64,000 nucleotides of DNA from Paenibacillus amylolyticus (lineage in GTDB: Bacteria; Bacillota; Bacilli; Paenibacillales; Paenibacillaceae). How positions within the stretch are numbered: position 1 is the first letter of the stretch; every line of letters starts with the position of its first letter. Shown piece after piece: positions 8,911 to 19,601 of this stretch. The DNA is taken from NCBI RefSeq assembly GCF_001570725.1, contig NZ_BCNV01000003.1:1-64000 (forward strand). Direction: 5' to 3'. The notes beneath the pieces are model-generated. The model was not told the DNA's origin, did no database searches, and saw only the letters and a list, made by a program, of their open reading frames with translations. The translations under genes and the position numbers were made by a program.

Positions 8911-9154
8911 ACACATGGAACACGTACGTAACCATTCCTTCTGTGTTTTCAATTGTAGGATTGGAGATATCGAACTGGACTTACGCTGAAGTGAAGGTGT
9001 ATCTTTAATTTGTTTGATATGTAAATTCATTCGTATAAATGGTTCATAGTGACTCCGGGATGTTTAAGGAGTTATATGGTTCTGTTAGTTTATTGCATGT
9101 CAGACCGAAGCTTGCTTCGCGTGCTCTACATATAAAGGAAGGGACGGGATTCAC

Positions 9155-9589
9155 ATGTTATTTTCCAAAATATTAGTGGCTTATGATGGTTCCAAAGCTT
9201 CAAATAAAGCACTCGATCGTGCGATTGAGCTAGCTAAAGTGTCCCCGGATGCTGTATTGGATGTTATTCATGCTTTTGATTTCCCGCGTGTATTCATTGG
9301 TGAAGGGTTAGCTCCATTGCCGCCTTCGCTTAATAATGACTATTACAATCTGGCGGTGCAGACGACGGATGAAGCGAAAGAACGAATTCAGGCTGCTGGT
9401 GTAACGGCCAACGTAGACCTGATTCAAGGAGCAGCTGCGGAAGTGTTGCTTGATTTTGCCAAAGAAAATGATTCTGATATCATTATCATTGGTAGCCGCG
9501 GACTAGGCGGAATTCGTGAATTTGTCCTGGGTAGTGTCAGTCATAATGTGGTGCAGCATGCTCAGGTTCCAGTACTGATCGTAAAATAG
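9155..9589 (+). CDS. universal stress protein (UspA family)
   Basis: This is a 144-aa single-domain Usp with an alpha/beta nucleotide-binding fold. The N-terminal strand and turn (ILVAYDGSKASNKALDRAI) and the C-terminal ATP-binding motif GSRGLGGIREFVLGSVSHNVV (a G-x2-G-x9-G-S pattern) place it in the ATP-binding branch. Such proteins support survival under starvation or stress; partners are not evident here. The ATG follows AAGGAAGGGACGGG. A terminator follows, so it is monocistronic. Upstream, 8911-9154 holds no gene; I saw no convincing SigB-type promoter there. Confidence 0.92.
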   Translation: MLFSKILVAYDGSKASNKALDRAIELAKVSPDAVLDVIHAFDFPRVFIGEGLAPLPPSLNNDYYNLAVQTTDEAKERIQAAGVTANVDLIQGAAAEVLLDFAKENDSDIIIIGSRGLGGIREFVLGSVSHNVVQHAQVPVLIVK

Positions 9590-9619
9590 TGAATGAAGTG
9601 TGCATGCACTAGAGAGCAA

Positions 9620-9665
9620 AAAGCCGGTTGTCTTCGAGAGATTGAAGAGGAGCCGGCTTTCTTTT
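9620..9665 (+). terminator. terminator after the universal stress gene
   Basis: AAAGCCGG...CTTC pairs with GAAG...CCGGCTTT and is followed by CTTTT. It separates the stress gene from the purine operon control region. Confidence 0.85.
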
Positions 9666-9705
9666 ATGGGATGAAATGGATGACTAAGCGAAATTAATGA
9701 AGCAA

Positions 9706-9747
9706 TTCCCGAACATTATATTTGTCAATATGTTAAATGTTCGTCTT
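9706..9747 (+). promoter_or_regulatory. tandem PurR boxes (PurBox pair)
   Basis: CCCGAACATT and the inverted AATGTTCG face each other with the CGAACAT and ATGTTCG cores 20 bp apart. This is the arrangement used by the Firmicute purine repressor PurR, which is relieved by PRPP. The pair ends just before the -35 hexamer of the operon promoter, as in Bacillus. Confidence 0.85.
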
Positions 9748-9751
9748 TAAG

Positions 9752-9781
9752 TTGACATTAGCTGTAGGGGATTGTTAGAAT
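9752..9781 (+). promoter_or_regulatory. purine operon promoter
   Basis: A perfect TTGACA, an 18-bp spacer and TAGAAT lie directly downstream of the PurR boxes. Transcription from here gives a leader of about 365 nt that contains the riboswitch. Confidence 0.75.
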
Positions 9782-9878
9782 GTTAGATGTGTCGATCAGG
9801 TAAGAATAAGGTCGAGTAGGAACGAAATGTGTAACAAGATATATCAAAATGAATCAAGATGGTTTGAATAGATATTTG

Positions 9879-9945
9879 CTCGTATAACGCCGGGAATAGG
9901 GCCCGGAAGTATCTACCCGGGAACCGTAAATTTCCGGACTACGAG
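9879..9945 (+). ncRNA. guanine-type purine riboswitch aptamer
   Basis: The conserved purine-aptamer elements occur in order: P1 strand CTCG, TATAA, the P2 stem CCGGG/CCCGG, GTATCTACC, the L3 sequence CCGTAAA, then GGACTA and the closing CGAG. The J3/1 base that pairs with the ligand is C (ACTA context), which predicts guanine or hypoxanthine rather than adenine. Downstream, AGTCCGG (about 10032-10038) can pair with the aptamer's 3' side as an antiterminator. A GC-containing hairpin followed by six T (to about 10082) can serve as the terminator, so guanine should switch the pur operon off. Confidence 0.93.
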
Positions 9946-10154
9946 GAGATACGGCTGAGAGTCGCATGCAACCAGATGCGGACAGCAAGCCCCCTTTTGG
10001 CATGCCCAAATGAGGGATACGTATTTCTTGGAGTCCGGTGTCCGGAGAAAATGTGATGTTTTCGCGGGTAGCGGATTTTTTCATTTCACACGTAAAATGA
10101 ATTCCTTATTAGCAAGTGTAATCAAAAAAGCTCAGACGGGAGTTGGATGTATTC

Positions 10155-10640
10155 ATGTCACTGCAAGTCGCTGTAATTATGGGCAGTAAGTCGGATTGGG
10201 AAACGATGAAGCATGCGTGCGAGGTTCTGGATGAACTGGAGATTGGTTATGAGAAAAAGGTTGTCTCAGCCCATCGTACACCGGATTTGATGTTCGAATA
10301 CGCAGAGCAGGCGATTGATCGAGGATTCAAGGTGATCATTGCAGGCGCAGGCGGGGCGGCACATCTACCTGGTATGGTTGCAGCCAAAACGATGCTCCCA
10401 GTCATTGGCGTTCCGGTTCAATCCAAAGCATTGAATGGTCTCGATTCCTTGTTGTCCATTGTTCAGATGCCTGGCGGAATTCCCGTTGCAACCGTTGCAA
10501 TCGGTAAGGCGGGGGCTACCAATGCAGGGCTGCTCGCTGCTCAGATGATCGGTGCATTTGACCCGGATGTCCAACGTCGCTCTGAAGCTCGAAGAGAGCG
10601 CATCAAACAAGAAGTACTCGAAAGCAGTGAAGAACTATGA
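10155..10640 (+). CDS. purE: N5-carboxyaminoimidazole ribonucleotide mutase
   Basis: The class I PurE converts N5-CAIR to CAIR in de novo purine synthesis. The protein is 161 aa. It shows the N-terminal IMGSKSDW phosphate-binding turn, SAHRTPD near residues 42-48, and [12 protein letters not shown]. An upstream TTG at 10143 sits directly against the GGGAG ribosome site, so the ATG at 10155, with normal spacing, is preferred. It is the first gene of the operon behind the PurR/riboswitch leader. Its stop overlaps the purK start (ATGA), which suggests translational coupling with its metabolic partner PurK. Confidence 0.95.
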   Translation: MSLQVAVIMGSKSDWETMKHACEVLDELEIGYEKKVVSAHRTPDLMFEYAEQAIDRGFKVIIAGAGGAAHLPGMVAAKTMLPVIGVPVQSKALNGLDSLLSIVQMPGGIPVATVAIGKAGATNAGLLAAQMIGAFDPDVQRRSEARRERIKQEVLESSEEL

Positions 10641-11839
10641 CTAGAGAAGGTTTACAGTCGGGTGCGGCAGGAGAGCTGAAAAATGTCCTGCTGCCCGGGA
10701 AAACAACCATCGGCATTCTTGGAGGCGGACAGCTCGGACGTATGATGACGCTGGCAGGAACGGCAATGGGGTATCGATTCGTTACTCTTGATCCCGCTGC
10801 GGATGCACCTTGTGGACAAGTTGCTCGTCAGATTGAAGCTGGATATGATGATGCCAAAGCTGCACTCGAACTCGCTCGGCAATGCGATGTCATTACGTAT
10901 GAATTCGAAAATGTGGATGCAGAAGTCGCTGGGCTGCTCGAGCGTGAGTCTTACGTTCCGCAAGGAAGTGCGCTACTGTACACCACACAACATCGGTTGC
11001 GTGAAAAACGTGCGATCGAAGCCGCCGGAGTGAGGGTCGCGCCTTATCGGGGAATCACAAGTGCGGATACAATGCTTGCTGCTGTAAGCGAACTTGGAGT
11101 GCCCTGCGTACTGAAGACGGTGACTGGAGGCTATGATGGCAAAGGCCAACGGGTAATCCGGGAATCAAGTCAGGCTGTTGCCGCATACGAAGAACTTGCA
11201 ACTACAGGTGCGGAACTGGTGCTGGAACAATTCATTAAGTTCGAATGCGAGATATCTGTCGTTGTAGCGCGTAGTACAAATGGGGAGATCAAGACGTTCC
11301 CACCAGCGGAGAATATTCATGTGAACAACATTTTGCATGCGTCAATCGTACCGGCTAGAGTTGCTGCAGACATCCAGATTGAAGCTCAAAAGCTGGCAGC
11401 AGCGGTAGCAGAATCAATGAAGGCTGTTGGGTTGCTGGCTGTGGAACTGTTTGTAGCGGCGGATGGAAGACTGTACGTCAACGAACTGGCACCAAGACCG
11501 CATAATTCTGGTCACTATACGATGGAAGCTTGTGCGACTTCTCAGTTCGAACAACATATCCGTGCCATCTGCGGATTACCACTTGGGGACACTTCGTTAT
11601 TGAGTCCGGTTGTTATGGTCAATGTGCTTGGAGAGCATCTGGAAGGCATTATCGCAAGAACAGGGCAACCTGATGCAGAAGCGATAGAACTCGGTGTGAT
11701 TCCCAAGCTTCACATATATGGTAAAACCGAAGCGAAAACAGGACGGAAGATGGGGCATGTGAATCTGCTTTGTCAAGATGTTGAAGAAGGATTGCAATGG
11801 ATTAAACAAACTAATCTCTGGAGGAATACAAATTCATGA
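10637..11839 (+). CDS. purK: 5-(carboxyamino)imidazole ribonucleotide synthase
   Basis: This ATP-grasp enzyme makes N5-CAIR from AIR, bicarbonate and ATP, and PurE then uses the product. The protein is 400 aa. The N-terminal dinucleotide-like motif [10 protein letters not shown] (about residues 27-36) follows an extra tail of some 25 residues. The ATP-grasp core includes [12 protein letters not shown] and [14 protein letters not shown]. It overlaps purE by four bases and purB by four bases, so the three genes are tightly coupled. No strong ribosome site precedes the start, consistent with coupled translation. Confidence 0.95.
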   Translation: MTREGLQSGAAGELKNVLLPGKTTIGILGGGQLGRMMTLAGTAMGYRFVTLDPAADAPCGQVARQIEAGYDDAKAALELARQCDVITYEFENVDAEVAGLLERESYVPQGSALLYTTQHRLREKRAIEAAGVRVAPYRGITSADTMLAAVSELGVPCVLKTVTGGYDGKGQRVIRESSQAVAAYEELATTGAELVLEQFIKFECEISVVVARSTNGEIKTFPPAENIHVNNILHASIVPARVAADIQIEAQKLAAAVAESMKAVGLLAVELFVAADGRLYVNELAPRPHNSGHYTMEACATSQFEQHIRAICGLPLGDTSLLSPVVMVNVLGEHLEGIIARTGQPDAEAIELGVIPKLHIYGKTEAKTGRKMGHVNLLCQDVEEGLQWIKQTNLWRNTNS

Positions 11840-13134
11840 TTGAACGTTATAGCAGACCCGAAATGAGAGCCATCTGGACAGAAGAGAACAAATTCCAATC
11901 GTGGCTGGAAGTTGAGATTTGTGCATGTGAGGCGTGGGCCGAACTGGGTGTAATCCCTAAGGAAGAAGCAGCATTGCTTCGTCAGAATGCATCTTTTGAC
12001 ATCGACCGCATCTATGAAATTGAACAGGAAACACGTCATGACGTTATCGCATTTACACGTACGGTATCTGAAAGTCTGGGTGCGGAGCGGAAATGGGTGC
12101 ACTACGGACTGACTTCTACAGATGTCGTGGATACGGCTCTGGGATATGTATTGCGTCAAGCGAATGAGATTCTGGAAAAAGATATCGTGAATTTCATTGA
12201 AATTCTTCGCGAAAAAGCACTGGCTTATCAGCACACACCAATGATGGGACGTACGCACGGCGTGCATGCGGAGCCTACGACATTTGGTCTGAAAATGGCG
12301 TTGTGGCATGAAGAGATGAAACGGAACCTGGAGCGTTTCCGTCATGCAGCAGACAATGTACAATACGGCAAAATCTCAGGTGCGGTAGGAACGTACGCGA
12401 ACATCGATCCGTTTGTCGAAGAGTTTGTCTGCGAGAAGCTGGGCACGAAGCCAGCGCCAATCTCGACTCAAACATTGCAACGTGACCGTCATGCGGAATA
12501 TATGGCTACACTGGCGTTGATCGCAACGTCCCTGGACAAGTTTGCTACAGAGGTACGTGCACTGCAGAAGAGTGAATTCCGTGAAGTGGAAGAAGCTTTT
12601 GCTAAAGGTCAAAAAGGATCTTCCGCGATGCCGCACAAGCGTAACCCAATCGGTAGTGAAAACATCTCCGGTCTGTCCCGCGTTATTCGCGGACATATGG
12701 TATCGGCATACGAGAACGTAACGCTCTGGCATGAGCGCGACATTTCGCACTCTTCCGTTGAACGTATCATTCTGCCGGATGCAACGATGCTACTGAACTA
12801 CATGCTGAACCGTTTTGGTAACATCGTGAAGAACCTGACGGTATTCCCTGAGAACATGAAACGCAACATGGAGCGCACCTACGGGGTACCATTCTCCGGT
12901 CGCATCATGACAAAGCTGATCGACAAAGGCTTCAGCCGCGAGCAAGCGTACGATACCGTTCAACCACGTGCGATGCAAGCATGGGAAGAGCAACGTCAGT
13001 TCCAGGATATCGTGAAATCCACACCGGAAATCACGGAAGTACTGAACGAAGAAGAAATCGCAGATGCGTTCAACCCGTCATGGCACCTGAAGCACGTAGA
13101 CACGATCTTCAAAAAGCTCGGCTTGAACGATTAA
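11836..13134 (+). CDS. purB: adenylosuccinate lyase
   Basis: It cleaves SAICAR to AICAR and adenylosuccinate to AMP, both with release of fumarate. The 432-aa length is usual. Family signatures are TSTDVVDTA (catalytic region), [15 protein letters not shown], and the mobile-loop signature [11 protein letters not shown] near 262-272. A GGAGG ribosome site lies 13 bases before the ATG, which overlaps the end of purK. It is followed by a 380-bp spacer holding two copies of the repeat family instead of a direct junction with purC. Confidence 0.96.
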   Translation: MIERYSRPEMRAIWTEENKFQSWLEVEICACEAWAELGVIPKEEAALLRQNASFDIDRIYEIEQETRHDVIAFTRTVSESLGAERKWVHYGLTSTDVVDTALGYVLRQANEILEKDIVNFIEILREKALAYQHTPMMGRTHGVHAEPTTFGLKMALWHEEMKRNLERFRHAADNVQYGKISGAVGTYANIDPFVEEFVCEKLGTKPAPISTQTLQRDRHAEYMATLALIATSLDKFATEVRALQKSEFREVEEAFAKGQKGSSAMPHKRNPIGSENISGLSRVIRGHMVSAYENVTLWHERDISHSSVERIILPDATMLLNYMLNRFGNIVKNLTVFPENMKRNMERTYGVPFSGRIMTKLIDKGFSREQAYDTVQPRAMQAWEEQRQFQDIVKSTPEITEVLNEEEIADAFNPSWHLKHVDTIFKKLGLND

Positions 13135-13174
13135 TATATAACTCCCATAAGGCTATAGCACAGAATGATGGACT

Positions 13175-13272
13175 AGCAGGGAACGCAGAGGACAGAAACA
13201 AGCTCAAGGAGCGAAGCTAAAAACATTCTGAAAGAAAGCTACTTCGGAAGCATACGCTGCGCCTTTATCAAA
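13175..13272 (+). repeat. decayed copy of the structured repeat (copy A)
   Basis: Only the left half is recognisable: ACGCAGAGGACAGAAAC, then GGAGCGAAGC, then GCGCCTTTATC. An unrelated insert of about 40 bp lies in the middle, and there is no matching right half. The order and spacing of the blocks match the intact copies. Confidence 0.45.
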
Positions 13273-13316
13273 TTTAGAACAAGTTTTACTCCCTAAAAGT
13301 ATAGGTTGATTATGTG

Positions 13317-13466
13317 TTCACGCTGGAACGGAGAAGGCAGAAAAAACCTGAAGAAGCAAAGCGCTCGCCTTTATCCCCGGATTTTAACTTTGCAAAAGGG
13401 AATCAAAAAATCTGGGGATAACAGCGATCGGAAGGTTGTTCTGCATTCGGAGTGGCCCCGCGTGAA
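13317..13466 (+). repeat. structured palindromic repeat (copy B)
   Basis: This 150-bp imperfect palindrome starts TTCACGC and ends GCGTGAA. From outside in it has the terminal stem, GGCAGAA...TTCTGC, a small hairpin region AGCGCTCGCC, ATCCCCGGATTTT paired with AAAAATCTGGGGAT, and a short inner stem. The constant blocks CGCCTTT and AACAGCG are present. Its terminal and second stems differ from copies E and G by paired changes. It ends 48 bases before purC. Confidence 0.85.
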
Positions 13467-13514
13467 GAGGGGAATTGGACGTATACTTTACATCTCCTGA
13501 AAGAAGGTGAGCCC

Positions 13515-14387
13515 ATGGCACTGTCCACTGCGGCAGATCTCGTTAAAGCACCTCTGTTATATAAAGGAAAAGTACGTGAATTGTACGATCTGGGTGAACA
13601 TTTTCTGATCGTGGTTACGGACCGTATCTCGGCATTTGATTACGTGCTGGACCCGGCAGTTCCCGAGAAAGGAAACGTACTGAATAAGCTCAGCAGCTTC
13701 TGGTTTGAACTGACAGGTGACATGATGGAGAATCACGTCGTTCATACCGATGTGAATCAACTGGGTGATCTCATCACAGACCCTGAATTGCTCAAAGACC
13801 GCATCATGGTAACCCGCAAAGCAGAACGCATTGATATTGAGTGTGTTGTACGTGGATACATCACGGGTGGTGGATGGAGACAATATGAGACAAGCGGAGA
13901 AGTGAACGGGATCAAGTTGCCTGATGGACTTCGCAAAAACGCCAAGCTCGAAGTTCCCATTTTCACCCCGGCAGCCAAAAACGATGTTGGTCACGATGAA
14001 GACATCCCAATGGATCGCATGAAAGAACTGGTGGGAGACGCACTCGCAATTGAGCTTCAGGAAAAAAGCTTGCGCCTGTACGAATTTGCCCGTGATTACT
14101 GTGATCAGCGTGGCATCATTCTGGCAGATTGCAAATTCGAGTTCGGCATCGTGGATGGCAAGGTCATCCTGATTGACGAAATCTTCACTCCAGATGCTTC
14201 ACGCTTCTGGGCCAAAGAGAATTACGAACTCGACATCGAGATCGACAGCATGGATAAAGAGCCAGTGCGCACCTATCTCGCCGGAACCGATTGGGACAAG
14301 AACAGCAAACCCGATCCACTCCCACAAGAGGTAGTAGAAGCAACAACCGCAAGATACGTCGATATTTATAACCGTTTAACGAAATAA
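13515..14387 (+). CDS. purC: SAICAR synthetase
   Basis: It joins CAIR and aspartate with ATP to give SAICAR. The protein is 290 aa when started at the ATG at 13515, which has AGAAGGTGA upstream. A longer frame from 13452 runs through the end of the repeat element and has no ribosome site. Signatures are LLYKGKVRELYDL at the start, VTDRISAFD, and IDEIFTPDASRFW near the C-terminus. It belongs to the pur operon but is separated from purB and purS by repeat-filled spacers. Confidence 0.95.
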   Translation: MALSTAADLVKAPLLYKGKVRELYDLGEHFLIVVTDRISAFDYVLDPAVPEKGNVLNKLSSFWFELTGDMMENHVVHTDVNQLGDLITDPELLKDRIMVTRKAERIDIECVVRGYITGGGWRQYETSGEVNGIKLPDGLRKNAKLEVPIFTPAAKNDVGHDEDIPMDRMKELVGDALAIELQEKSLRLYEFARDYCDQRGIILADCKFEFGIVDGKVILIDEIFTPDASRFWAKENYELDIEIDSMDKEPVRTYLAGTDWDKNSKPDPLPQEVVEATTARYVDIYNRLTK

Positions 14388-14395
14388 TAAAGTTT

Positions 14396-14530
14396 GAGTA
14401 AGCTGCGGGAAAGTTTGGCTTTCGATCGCTGTTGCCCCCGGAATGTTTTGATTGGAATCCTTTTTTCAAAAGGAAACATTCCGGTTGCAAAGGCGAGCAC
14501 TTCGTTTCTCTAGCTCAAATCTTTCCCTCC
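14396..14530 (-). repeat. structured palindromic repeat, inverted (copy C)
   Basis: Read on the minus strand this is a member of the same family: CTCGCCTTT, then CCGGAATGTTT paired with AAAACATTCCGG, then AACAGCGATCG. The outer stem GGGAAAG...CTTTCCC is different in sequence from the other copies but paired. It is the only inverted copy and lies immediately after purC, partly where an operon terminator might be expected. Confidence 0.75.
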
Positions 14531-14734
14531 GCCAGTGTTCAAACTGGTGGGTGAGGCAATTAAGAGCGGTGGCTTCCCACAGGCAGGGGAAGCCTGAAAA
14601 ATTAAGAGAATTAAATTACTAATTACTAAAGTAACTTAAAGACCATTCGCCATTCACTGTTTTGAAGGAATGGTCAGTCTCGACCATTACACACCGTGCA
14701 ACGTAAAAGGTTTAGGCCTTTAAAAAACGTCGCA

Positions 14735-14880
14735 AGGACTAGCGGAGGGGCGGAATTGTTCTTGAAGGAGCGATAGCGTTCGCCTTTGTCCCCGGGTTTT
14801 GACCGCACAGCGGGCCAAAACAATCAAAAAACCTGGGGACAACAAGCGACCGGAAAGAACAATCCGCCCCGGAGCAAGCA
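14735..14880 (+). repeat. structured palindromic repeat (copy D)
   Basis: This copy keeps TTCGCCTTT and the AAGCGACCGG block. Its helices are re-written with compensation: GGGGCGGA...TCCGCCCC replaces GGACAGAA...TTCTGTC; GTCCCCGGGTTTT/AAAACCTGGGGAC replaces ATCCCC.../...GGGGAT; CCGC/GCGG replaces the CCCTTT/AAAGGG tip. It ends 66 bases before purS. The stretch 14531-14734 between copies C and D has only a short inverted repeat (GACCATTC...GAATGGTC). Confidence 0.8.
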
Positions 14881-14946
14881 CCACACCCCATTTTTAACAG
14901 CATAAAGCATTTATCCCGTTCATTACTGAGGAGGAACACAAGGATC

Positions 14947-15192
14947 ATGATCAAAGCAACCGTATATGTCACTATTAAGCAAAGCGTACTCGACCCGCAA
15001 GGCGTAGCTGTTCAAGGAGCCCTGCATTCCATGGGATTCAACGAAGTGGAAAGTGTACGGATCGGTAAAGTCATGGAATTGAACCTGGATACAACAGATC
15101 GTGCGGAAGCGGAGAAACGATTGAAAGTCATGTGTGAGAAGCTGCTGGCCAACACCGTTGTTGAAGATTACCGCTACGAATTGGAGGGTTAA
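14947..15192 (+). CDS. purS: FGAM synthase subunit PurS
   Basis: This small structural subunit bridges PurL and PurQ in the three-part formylglycinamidine ribonucleotide synthase. The 81-aa length and the pattern of [14 protein letters not shown] at the start, a middle [16 protein letters not shown], and the end of the domain at VEDYRYEL are typical. AGGAGGAA precedes the ATG by about ten bases. purQ starts four bases after its stop. Confidence 0.95.
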   Translation: MIKATVYVTIKQSVLDPQGVAVQGALHSMGFNEVESVRIGKVMELNLDTTDRAEAEKRLKVMCEKLLANTVVEDYRYELEG

Positions 15193-15196
15193 TCTC

Positions 15197-15886
15197 ATGA
15201 AATTTGCAGTTCTTGTGTTCCCTGGCTCCAACTGCGACATCGACTGTTACAAGGCAGTGGAAGATGCCATTGGGCAAGAGGTTGATTATGTATGGCACAC
15301 GGCTACAGATCTATCGGCTTATGATTGTATTTTAGTTCCGGGTGGTTTCTCTTATGGTGACTACCTGCGCTGCGGAGCGATTTCCCGCTTTGCACCGGTA
15401 ATGAACGAGGTAGCGAAAGCTGCTGAACAAGGTAAATATATTTTGGGTATTTGCAACGGATTCCAAATCCTGACCGAAGCGGGATTGCTTCCAGGTGCAT
15501 TGATCCGCAACACTTCCCTGAAATTCCGTTGTCACGATACAGTATTGAAAGTGGCGAATGCAGATACGCCATTTACACGTGACTATGCACCAGGCGAAGA
15601 GATTATCATCCCGATTGCTCACGGCGAAGGCAACTATTATTGCGACGAGGAGACGCTCGCGAGTCTGCAAGCGAACAACCAGATCGTATTTACGTATGGC
15701 AACAACCCGAACGGTTCCCTGGGTGATATTGCGGGAGTCTGTAACGAGGGTGGCAACGTGGTCGGCATGATGCCGCATCCAGAGCGTGCAGTGGACTCAC
15801 TGCTAGGTTCGGAAGACGGCAAACGTATGTTTACATCTATTTTGAAAGCATGGAGGGATCGGCATGACGCAGCAGCTATCCGCTAA
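15197..15886 (+). CDS. purQ: FGAM synthase glutaminase subunit PurQ
   Basis: This class I glutamine amidotransferase supplies ammonia to PurL. The protein is 229 aa when started at the ATG at 15197, preceded by GGAGGG at the end of purS. The catalytic Cys86 lies in LGICNGFQ, and the His-Glu pair lies in [10 protein letters not shown] near the C-terminus. An in-frame upstream start at 15134 would run deep into purS and add a non-family tail. It overlaps purL by 23 bases. Confidence 0.95.
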   Translation: MKFAVLVFPGSNCDIDCYKAVEDAIGQEVDYVWHTATDLSAYDCILVPGGFSYGDYLRCGAISRFAPVMNEVAKAAEQGKYILGICNGFQILTEAGLLPGALIRNTSLKFRCHDTVLKVANADTPFTRDYAPGEEIIIPIAHGEGNYYCDEETLASLQANNQIVFTYGNNPNGSLGDIAGVCNEGGNVVGMMPHPERAVDSLLGSEDGKRMFTSILKAWRDRHDAAAIR

Positions 15887-18107
15887 GGAACCAACAGCAG
15901 AACAGGTCGCAGAACATAAACTTTACGCACAAATGGGCGTATCTGACAGCGAGTACGAGCTGATCTGTGAGTTCATGGGGCGCAAGCCAAACTACACGGA
16001 AATTGGTGTGTTCAGTGTAATGTGGTCCGAGCACTGTGCTTATAAAAACTCCAAGCCATTGCTGCGCCGTTTCCCAACGTCTGGACCACGTGTCCTGATG
16101 GGACCTGGTGAAGGTGCCGGTATCGTGGATATCGGTGATAACCAGGCCGTTGTATTCAAAATTGAAAGCCATAACCATCCTTCCGCGGTTGAGCCTTATC
16201 AAGGTGCGGCAACAGGTGTGGGCGGTATTATCCGTGATATTTTCTCCATGGGTGCAAGACCGGTAGCAATACTGAACTCCCTTCGTTTTGGCAAGCTGGA
16301 GAGCGATCGGGTTAAATATTTGTTCGAGCATGTTGTATCGGGTATTGCCGGATATGGTAACTGTATCGGTATCCCTACCGTTGGTGGCGAAGTGATGTTT
16401 GATGAGAGCTACGAAGGCAATCCGCTGGTTAACGCCATGTGTGTGGGTCTGATTGATCATGACAAGATCCAGCGCGGCGTAGCTAAAGGTGTAGGTAACC
16501 CTGTGTATTATGTTGGGCCGCCAACAGGCCGTGATGGTATTCATGGAGCAACCTTTGCATCGGTTGAATTGACAGAAGAATCCGAGTCCCAACGGACAGC
16601 CGTTCAGGTTGGTGATCCATTTATGGAGAAACTGGTGATGGAATCCTGTCTGGAATTGATCGACACGGGCATCGTGCTCGGAATTCAGGATATGGGCGCT
16701 GCGGGTCTGACATGTTCGAGTGCAGAGATGGCAAGTAAAGCGGGTAACGGTCTGGAATTGTATCTGGATCAGGTACCGCAGCGTGAGGAAGGCATGACGC
16801 CTTACGAGATGATGTTGTCCGAGTCCCAGGAACGGATGTTGTTCGTCGTTGAGCCGAAGGATGAGGCGCAGGCGATGGAAATCTTTGAACGTTGGGGCGT
16901 AATCTGTGCGAAAGTCGGTAAAGTAACGGATGATGGTCGTTTGAAATTGATCCACCACGGCGAAGTGGTCGGAGATATGCCGGTAACGGCTTTGGTTGAC
17001 GAATGTCCAGTCTATGACAAACCTTCTTCGGTACCTGCATACTACGAGCAAAGTGCTTCCATCGACACGCTTCGTTACGACGAAGTGTCGGATCTCGGCG
17101 GAGCACTGAAACAAGTGCTGGCTTCACCAACAGTAGCAAGTAAAAAATGGATTTATGATCAATACGACTACATGGTGCGTACAAGCACTGCCGTTCGTCC
17201 AGGTTCGGATGCAGCCGTAGTCACGATTCGTGGCACACGCAAAGGTCTCGCGATGACAACGGACTGTAATGGACGCTATGTGTACCTTGATCCTGAAGTT
17301 GGTGGACGGATTGCCGTAAGTGAAGCAGCGCGTAACATTGTATGTTCCGGTGCTGAGCCGCTGGCGATCACGGACAACCTGAACTTCGGTAACCCGGAGA
17401 AGCCGGATATTTTCTGGCAAATGGAGAAAGCAGTAGACGGTATGGCAGAAGCTTGTCGTGTGCTGGATACGCCGGTCATCGGTGGTAACGTAAGTTTGTA
17501 TAACGAAAACGCCAAAGGCTCCATCTATCCAACGCCAGTTGTCGGTATGGTAGGTCTCGTTCATGATACGGATCATATCACGACACAAGCATTCAAATCC
17601 GAAGGTGATGTTATCATCCTCCTCGGTGAAACGAAAGCTGAACTGGGTGGCAGCGAGCTGCAATACGCGGTTCATGGTCAGACGGAAGGTCGTCCACCAG
17701 AACTGAATTTGCAAACGGAAAAAGCGTTGCTCAGCACAGTGCTGGAAGCAATCCAATCCGGTCTTGTTCGCTCGGCACATGACTTGTCTGAAGGCGGCTT
17801 GGCTGTTGCACTCGCAGAGTCTTGTATCAGCGGTAATGTTGGAGCACAGGTGAATCTGGAGACTGCACTGCGTGCAGATCACGCTTTGTTCAGTGAGAGC
17901 CAATCCCGTATCTTGTTGTCGGCTACGCCAGAGCAAGCGGGTAAACTTGAAGCATTTGTACGTGAGCGCGGTGTACCTGTAGCTGTGATTGGACGTGTAG
18001 AAGGAAGTAACCTGACGATTGAACTGAACGGAACATCAGCCGTGAGCGAACCTGTAGGAGGTTTGGCTCAGGTCTGGGAGGATGCGATTCCATGTCTCAT
18101 GAACTGA
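15864..18107 (+). CDS. purL: FGAM synthase large subunit PurL (small-type)
   Basis: It converts FGAR, ATP and glutamine-derived ammonia to FGAM, working with PurS and PurQ. At 747 aa it is the short, Gram-positive type lacking the fused glutaminase of enteric PurL. Conserved stretches are [41 protein letters not shown] near 90-110, and [27 protein letters not shown] lies before the ATG, inside the end of purQ. It overlaps purF by 16 bases. Confidence 0.96.
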   Translation: MTQQLSAKEPTAEQVAEHKLYAQMGVSDSEYELICEFMGRKPNYTEIGVFSVMWSEHCAYKNSKPLLRRFPTSGPRVLMGPGEGAGIVDIGDNQAVVFKIESHNHPSAVEPYQGAATGVGGIIRDIFSMGARPVAILNSLRFGKLESDRVKYLFEHVVSGIAGYGNCIGIPTVGGEVMFDESYEGNPLVNAMCVGLIDHDKIQRGVAKGVGNPVYYVGPPTGRDGIHGATFASVELTEESESQRTAVQVGDPFMEKLVMESCLELIDTGIVLGIQDMGAAGLTCSSAEMASKAGNGLELYLDQVPQREEGMTPYEMMLSESQERMLFVVEPKDEAQAMEIFERWGVICAKVGKVTDDGRLKLIHHGEVVGDMPVTALVDECPVYDKPSSVPAYYEQSASIDTLRYDEVSDLGGALKQVLASPTVASKKWIYDQYDYMVRTSTAVRPGSDAAVVTIRGTRKGLAMTTDCNGRYVYLDPEVGGRIAVSEAARNIVCSGAEPLAITDNLNFGNPEKPDIFWQMEKAVDGMAEACRVLDTPVIGGNVSLYNENAKGSIYPTPVVGMVGLVHDTDHITTQAFKSEGDVIILLGETKAELGGSELQYAVHGQTEGRPPELNLQTEKALLSTVLEAIQSGLVRSAHDLSEGGLAVALAESCISGNVGAQVNLETALRADHALFSESQSRILLSATPEQAGKLEAFVRERGVPVAVIGRVEGSNLTIELNGTSAVSEPVGGLAQVWEDAIPCLMN

Positions 18108-19570
18108 CGACAGGACCGTTGTGGACAGGCGATTATTATAATGAAGGGTCCGGCAAGGAAGGACTCGATAAATTGAAAGAAGAATGCGGTGTGTTCGGGG
18201 TGTTCAGACACCCTGACGCGGCTTCGCTCTCCTATTATGGACTGCATGCGTTGCAACATCGGGGCGAAGAAAGTGCAGGCATGTGTGTGAGTGATGGCAC
18301 CCAGTTTAACTATCATCGCGGTATGGGTCTGGTGAAGGAAGTATTCACCAAAGACCTGATGCAGACGTTGACCGGGGATATTTCTATTGGACATGTCCGT
18401 TATTCAACAAGTGGTGACAGCAAACTGACGAACGCACAACCATTGGTATTCAAATACCGTGATGGCGATTTGGCAGTAGCAACCAACGGTAACATTGTGA
18501 ATGCACCAACGATCCGGCGCGAGCTGGAGCAGAGCGGTTCCATTTTCCAAACAACGAGTGATACCGAGGTTATTGCGCATCTGATTGCACGATCCTCCAA
18601 AGGGCTTGTGGAAGCGGCAAAAGAGGCATTCCAGCGCATTGTTGGCGGTTATGCATTTCTGATCATGACCAATGACAAGTTGCTCGTAGCATCCGATCCG
18701 CACGGACTTCGTCCGCTGACGATGGGTAAGCTGGGAGATGCATATCTGTTTGCATCCGAGACGTGTGCACTTGAAACGATCGGCGCAGAGTTAATTCGTG
18801 ATATTGAACCGGGTGAACTACTTGTTCTGGATGCAGATGGTCTGCACGAGGATCGCTTTGATCATCACAAACACCGCAAGGCATTATGTGCAATGGAATA
18901 TATTTATTTTGCTCGTCCGGATAGTGACATGAATGGTGCGAACCAGCATGCGGCCCGTAAAAGGATGGGAAGCCGGATGGCCATTGAGTCGTTTGTGGAT
19001 GCGGACTTGGTTACGGGGGTACCAGATTCCAGTATTTCAGCGGCCATTGGTTATGCGGAGCAAACGGGTATTCCGTACGAGATGGGTATGATCAAAAACA
19101 AATACACCGGACGTACGTTTATCCAACCCAGCCAGGAATTAAGGGAGCAGGGCGTGAAGATGAAGCTGAGCGCTGTGCGTCGCGTTGTGGAAGGCAAACG
19201 TGTGGTTATGATTGACGATTCCATTGTACGGGGAACAACTTCCCGGCGGATCGTGAACATGCTTCGTGATGCAGGAGCAACGGAAGTCCATGTGCGCATT
19301 ACATCACCACCTTTCAAAAACCCGTGTTTCTATGGCATTGATACCCCGGATAGCCGTGAATTGATCGCTTCACAACTGTCGGTGGAAGAAATTTGCCGTG
19401 AAATCAATGCGGATTCCCTGTCGTTCCTCAGTCCGGATGGACTGATAGCATCGATTCAGGGAGATAATCAGGATGATCCCAAAGGCGGGCTTTGCCTCGC
19501 ATGTTTTGATAATGATTACCCAACCCGCCTCGACTTTGGCGGCGAGGAAAAATTCGGCTGCAGTTGCTAG
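18092..19570 (+). CDS. purF: amidophosphoribosyltransferase
   Basis: It carries out the first committed step, PRPP plus glutamine to phosphoribosylamine. The protein is 492 aa. Cys32 in EECGVFGV is the N-terminal nucleophile after removal of a propeptide of about 31 residues, longer than the 11 residues known in Bacillus subtilis. The PRPP loop [13 protein letters not shown] is at about 368-380. Cys residues in [16 protein letters not shown] and the final FGCSC are those that ligate the Fe4S4 cluster in the Gram-positive enzyme. Its start lies within purL, and a long repeat-rich spacer follows. Confidence 0.96.
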   Translation: MSHELTTGPLWTGDYYNEGSGKEGLDKLKEECGVFGVFRHPDAASLSYYGLHALQHRGEESAGMCVSDGTQFNYHRGMGLVKEVFTKDLMQTLTGDISIGHVRYSTSGDSKLTNAQPLVFKYRDGDLAVATNGNIVNAPTIRRELEQSGSIFQTTSDTEVIAHLIARSSKGLVEAAKEAFQRIVGGYAFLIMTNDKLLVASDPHGLRPLTMGKLGDAYLFASETCALETIGAELIRDIEPGELLVLDADGLHEDRFDHHKHRKALCAMEYIYFARPDSDMNGANQHAARKRMGSRMAIESFVDADLVTGVPDSSISAAIGYAEQTGIPYEMGMIKNKYTGRTFIQPSQELREQGVKMKLSAVRRVVEGKRVVMIDDSIVRGTTSRRIVNMLRDAGATEVHVRITSPPFKNPCFYGIDTPDSRELIASQLSVEEICREINADSLSFLSPDGLIASIQGDNQDDPKGGLCLACFDNDYPTRLDFGGEEKFGCSC

Positions 19571-19601
19571 CTGTTATGTGGCAAGACAAATGTATCTTGC
19601 C

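Noticed and set aside
15876..17114. 412-codon open frame antisense to purL
   Set aside because: Same reasoning: no ribosome site, no recognisable protein, fully inside purL. The similar frame at 17124-17936 is rejected too.
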